In this document: piece after piece, positions 4,436 to 5,769 of the stretch
Position numbering within the stretch: position 1 is the stretch's first letter
Layout: every line of letters starts with the position of its first letter
Origin: an uncultured Clostridia bacterium
GTDB lineage: Bacteria > Bacillota > Clostridia > Oscillospirales > Oscillospiraceae
NCBI GenBank assembly: GCA_938023775.1
Contig: CALJDB010000143.1
Span: forward strand, 1 to 5,769
Reading direction: 5' to 3'
DNA length: 5,769 bases
The notes under the pieces: model-generated
Told to the model about the DNA's origin: nothing
Databases searched by the model: none
Seen by the model: only the letters and a program-made list of their open reading frames with translations
Position numbers and translations under genes: made by a program

Positions 4436-5232
4436 GCGGCGCGGCGCTGATCCCCGGCGCGGAGCCGGAGGCGCTCTGGGCGCTTTTCTGCGCCGAGGCG
4501 CGGCGCGTCTGCGGTCCGGAGAGCAGCTCCATGCCGACGGCGCGGGCGGAGGCGCTGCTGCGCTCGCTGCTCTATACGCTCGCGGAGAGCCCGGAGACGG
4601 GCGCGGACCTCGCGCTGCGGCTGCGGCGGGGCAGGGCGGCGCTGCTGGCGCGGCGGGACGCGGCGAAGGCGGCGTGGGAGGCGCTTTGCATCGCGCGCCC
4701 TGCGGTGCGGAGCGTTTTTCTGGACGAGACGCTGCGCGAGCTCGGACGCTTTTTCCGGCGCTACGACGCCGTGGACGCGGCGGACGCCGTGCCCTGCGCC
4801 ATCGACTATCCGCTGCTCGCACCGCTGCCGGAGGGGCTCTGCGGCGTTTCGCTCGCGGAGGCGTATCTGCGGCGGCTGGGTGCGGAATTTCGCTTTCTGC
4901 GGCGCTTTTCCCCGACGGCGTGCCGCGCGCTTTACGCGGCGTTTCTGCCCGGCTGGCGCGGGCTCTGCTTCAATCTCTGCGAGCCGGTGTTCGCGAACGC
5001 GCTCGCCCTCGCCGCGCTCGGCGCGGAGCAGGAGGCGCTGCTGCTGCGTCCGCAGCAGGCGGAGGCGCTCGCGGCGCTTCTTGCAGCAGAGGGGGTCGGG
5101 GTGCTCCGCGCCGCGTTTGACGCCCTCGGCGTGCCGGAGCGCGAGCGGGACTGCTTTGCTCCTGCGCTGGAGAGCGTGATCACGCGGCTCGGCGCCGGCT
5201 GCGCGCTGCGCGGGGTGTTTACGGTGGGCTGA
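4432..5232 (+). CDS. DUF6179-family protein of unknown function
   Basis: A 266-residue soluble protein, recognised as DUF6179-like from ESSSMPTARAEALLRSLLYTL (30-50, the conserved 'SSSVP...A..LL.S..Y.L' region), the helix VFLDETLRELGRFFRRYDAVDA (95-116), PCAIDYPLLAPLPEGLCGVSLAEAYLRRL (121-149) and FNLCEPVFANALALAALG (180-197). No catalytic motif, signal peptide or membrane helix is clear. In Clostridia, DUF6179 and DUF6323 genes are commonly neighbours, which supports both calls; here they are coupled by a 4-nt overlap and share the promoter at 3953. The only visible Shine-Dalgarno-like sequence is the weak GGAGGCG (4420-4426) in the preceding gene, so coupling likely matters. The protein is very Ala/Arg/Leu-rich. 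The tail (225-266) matches the expected family end less clearly. Function unknown. Confidence 0.7.
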   Translation: MSGAALIPGAEPEALWALFCAEARRVCGPESSSMPTARAEALLRSLLYTLAESPETGADLALRLRRGRAALLARRDAAKAAWEALCIARPAVRSVFLDETLRELGRFFRRYDAVDAADAVPCAIDYPLLAPLPEGLCGVSLAEAYLRRLGAEFRFLRRFSPTACRALYAAFLPGWRGLCFNLCEPVFANALALAALGAEQEALLLRPQQAEALAALLAAEGVGVLRAAFDALGVPERERDCFAPALESVITRLGAGCALRGVFTVG

Positions 5233-5233
5233 A

Positions 5234-5279
5234 GCAAAAGAAGAAGCGATCCCCTTGCGGGGACCGCTTCTTCTTTTGC
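5234..5279. terminator. Bidirectional terminator between convergent genes
   Basis: A 15-bp perfect stem (5234-5248 with 5265-5279), an A-C mismatch, five more pairs (TCCCC/GGGGA) and a TTGC loop (5255-5258). T-rich tracts end both arms when read in either direction. It starts 2 nt past the DUF6179 stop and lies 7 nt from the stop of the minus-strand transporter, so it ends both. Confidence 0.92.
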
Positions 5280-5285
5280 AAATTC

Positions 5286-5769
5286 TTACTTGATGGCGCC
5301 GGTGGGCTTTTCGCCGGGCTTTTTAATGACCTGATTATCGGAGAGGAAGAGCAGGATACCTGCGACGACGGCGCAGCCGCAGAAGATCTTGTAGGCGTCG
5401 CGGTAGCCGCCGAGGCTGCTGAGGGCGAACGCCAGAACGGAGGAGTTCAGCACGCGGATGAGGGACATGATGGGGTTCATGCCGGCCCAGAGCGCAGGGT
5501 AATCGCGGAAGCCGAACACGGAGCAGGCTTGGCTCTGGGGAAGGTTGCTGATCGCGCCGCCCCAGAAGACGGTGAAGCCGAAGAACAGCCAGTTCGTCAG
5601 GCGGCTGTAGGGCATAAAGCCACCGAACGCGGTGCCGATGGCGAAGAACACGGCGAGGACGATACCGCTGCGGCGCGCGCCGATCTTCTGGTCCAGCCAG
5701 CCGGAGAAGATGCTGCCGGGGACGGCGAAGAGGGGCATCAGGCTCATAAACTTGACAGCCTGCGGCGGG
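5286..5769 (-). CDS. Major facilitator superfamily transporter, C-terminal part (runs off the window)
   Basis: About 160 residues of an integral membrane transporter are visible; the start lies beyond base 5769, and the frame stays open to the edge (PPQAVKF before the first internal ATG at 5747). Five hydrophobic segments can be seen. They include FMSLMPLFAVPGSIFSGWL, followed by the loop DQKIGARRSG, which resembles the MFS GxxxDrxGrr motif. Further segments are GIVLAVFFAIGTAFGGFM, NWLFFGFTVFWGGAI, a stretch around LWAGMNPIMSLIRVL to LAFALSSL, and IFCGCAVVAGILLFL. A charged tail ends KKPGEKPTGAIK. The fit is to the second half (about TM8-12) of a 12-helix symporter or uniporter; the substrate is not identifiable. 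It shares the terminator at 5234-5279 with the convergent DUF6179 gene. Confidence 0.8.
   Translation of the reverse strand, partial: PPQAVKFMSLMPLFAVPGSIFSGWLDQKIGARRSGIVLAVFFAIGTAFGGFMPYSRLTNWLFFGFTVFWGGAISNLPQSQACSVFGFRDYPALWAGMNPIMSLIRVLNSSVLAFALSSLGGYRDAYKIFCGCAVVAGILLFLSDNQVIKKPGEKPTGAIK

Noticed and set aside
1..5769. CRISPR arrays, tRNA/rRNA genes, insertion sequences, prophage genes
   Set aside because: No spaced direct repeats, cloverleaf sequence, transposase motif or terminal inverted repeats of an insertion sequence were found by eye; the inverted repeats seen are terminators or short operator-like dyads.

Overview
The window looks like chromosomal DNA from a GC-rich member of the class Clostridia, probably a gut-type Oscillospiraceae or Christensenellaceae-like bacterium. 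This is inferred from strong GGAGG ribosome binding sites, Rho-independent terminators between units, sigma-A-type promoters, ATGA-coupled gene pairs, and protein families common in anaerobic Firmicutes (ATC hydrolase family, macrodomain/SirTM pair, DUF3795, DUF6323/DUF6179). No rRNA, tRNA, CRISPR array, insertion sequence or phage gene was seen.

Layout. (1) Bases 1-1609: a short terminator from something upstream, a small inverted repeat, then a coupled pair on the + strand: an LCM/TcmP-like SAM-dependent methyltransferase (73-927) and an L-2-amino-thiazoline-4-carboxylate hydrolase family protein (924-1562). A 19-bp hairpin closes the unit. (2) Bases 1610-2650: a strikingly compressed block holding recognisable pieces of four genes. 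On the minus strand are an HxlR-type regulator and an alpha/beta hydrolase; on the plus strand are a macrodomain protein and a SirTM-type sirtuin. Each piece has lost the part that carries its central function, yet the joints mostly stay in frame. The block lies between two intact terminators. (3) Bases 2653-3912: a terminator, a textbook promoter, a TetR-family regulator (2799-3440) coupled to a cysteine-rich DUF3795 protein (3437-3781), and another hairpin. (4) Bases 3953-5279: a good promoter driving a coupled pair of uncharacterised proteins, DUF6323-like (4016-4435) and DUF6179-like (4432-5232), closed by a strong bidirectional hairpin. (5) Bases 5286-5769, minus strand: the C-terminal part of a major facilitator superfamily transporter that runs off the right edge.

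How the genes work together. The methyltransferase/ATC-hydrolase pair probably acts on one small molecule, perhaps one containing sulfur or a thiazoline; the substrate cannot be read from the sequence. The decayed block looks like the leftover of two divergent units: HxlR plus hydrolase, facing a macrodomain-sirtuin protein ADP-ribosylation module. Its multiple deletions contrast with the intact neighbours and are the most unusual thing in the window. They could be true reductive decay or an assembly artefact. The TetR/DUF3795 and DUF6323/DUF6179 pairs are each single transcription units with clear promoters.
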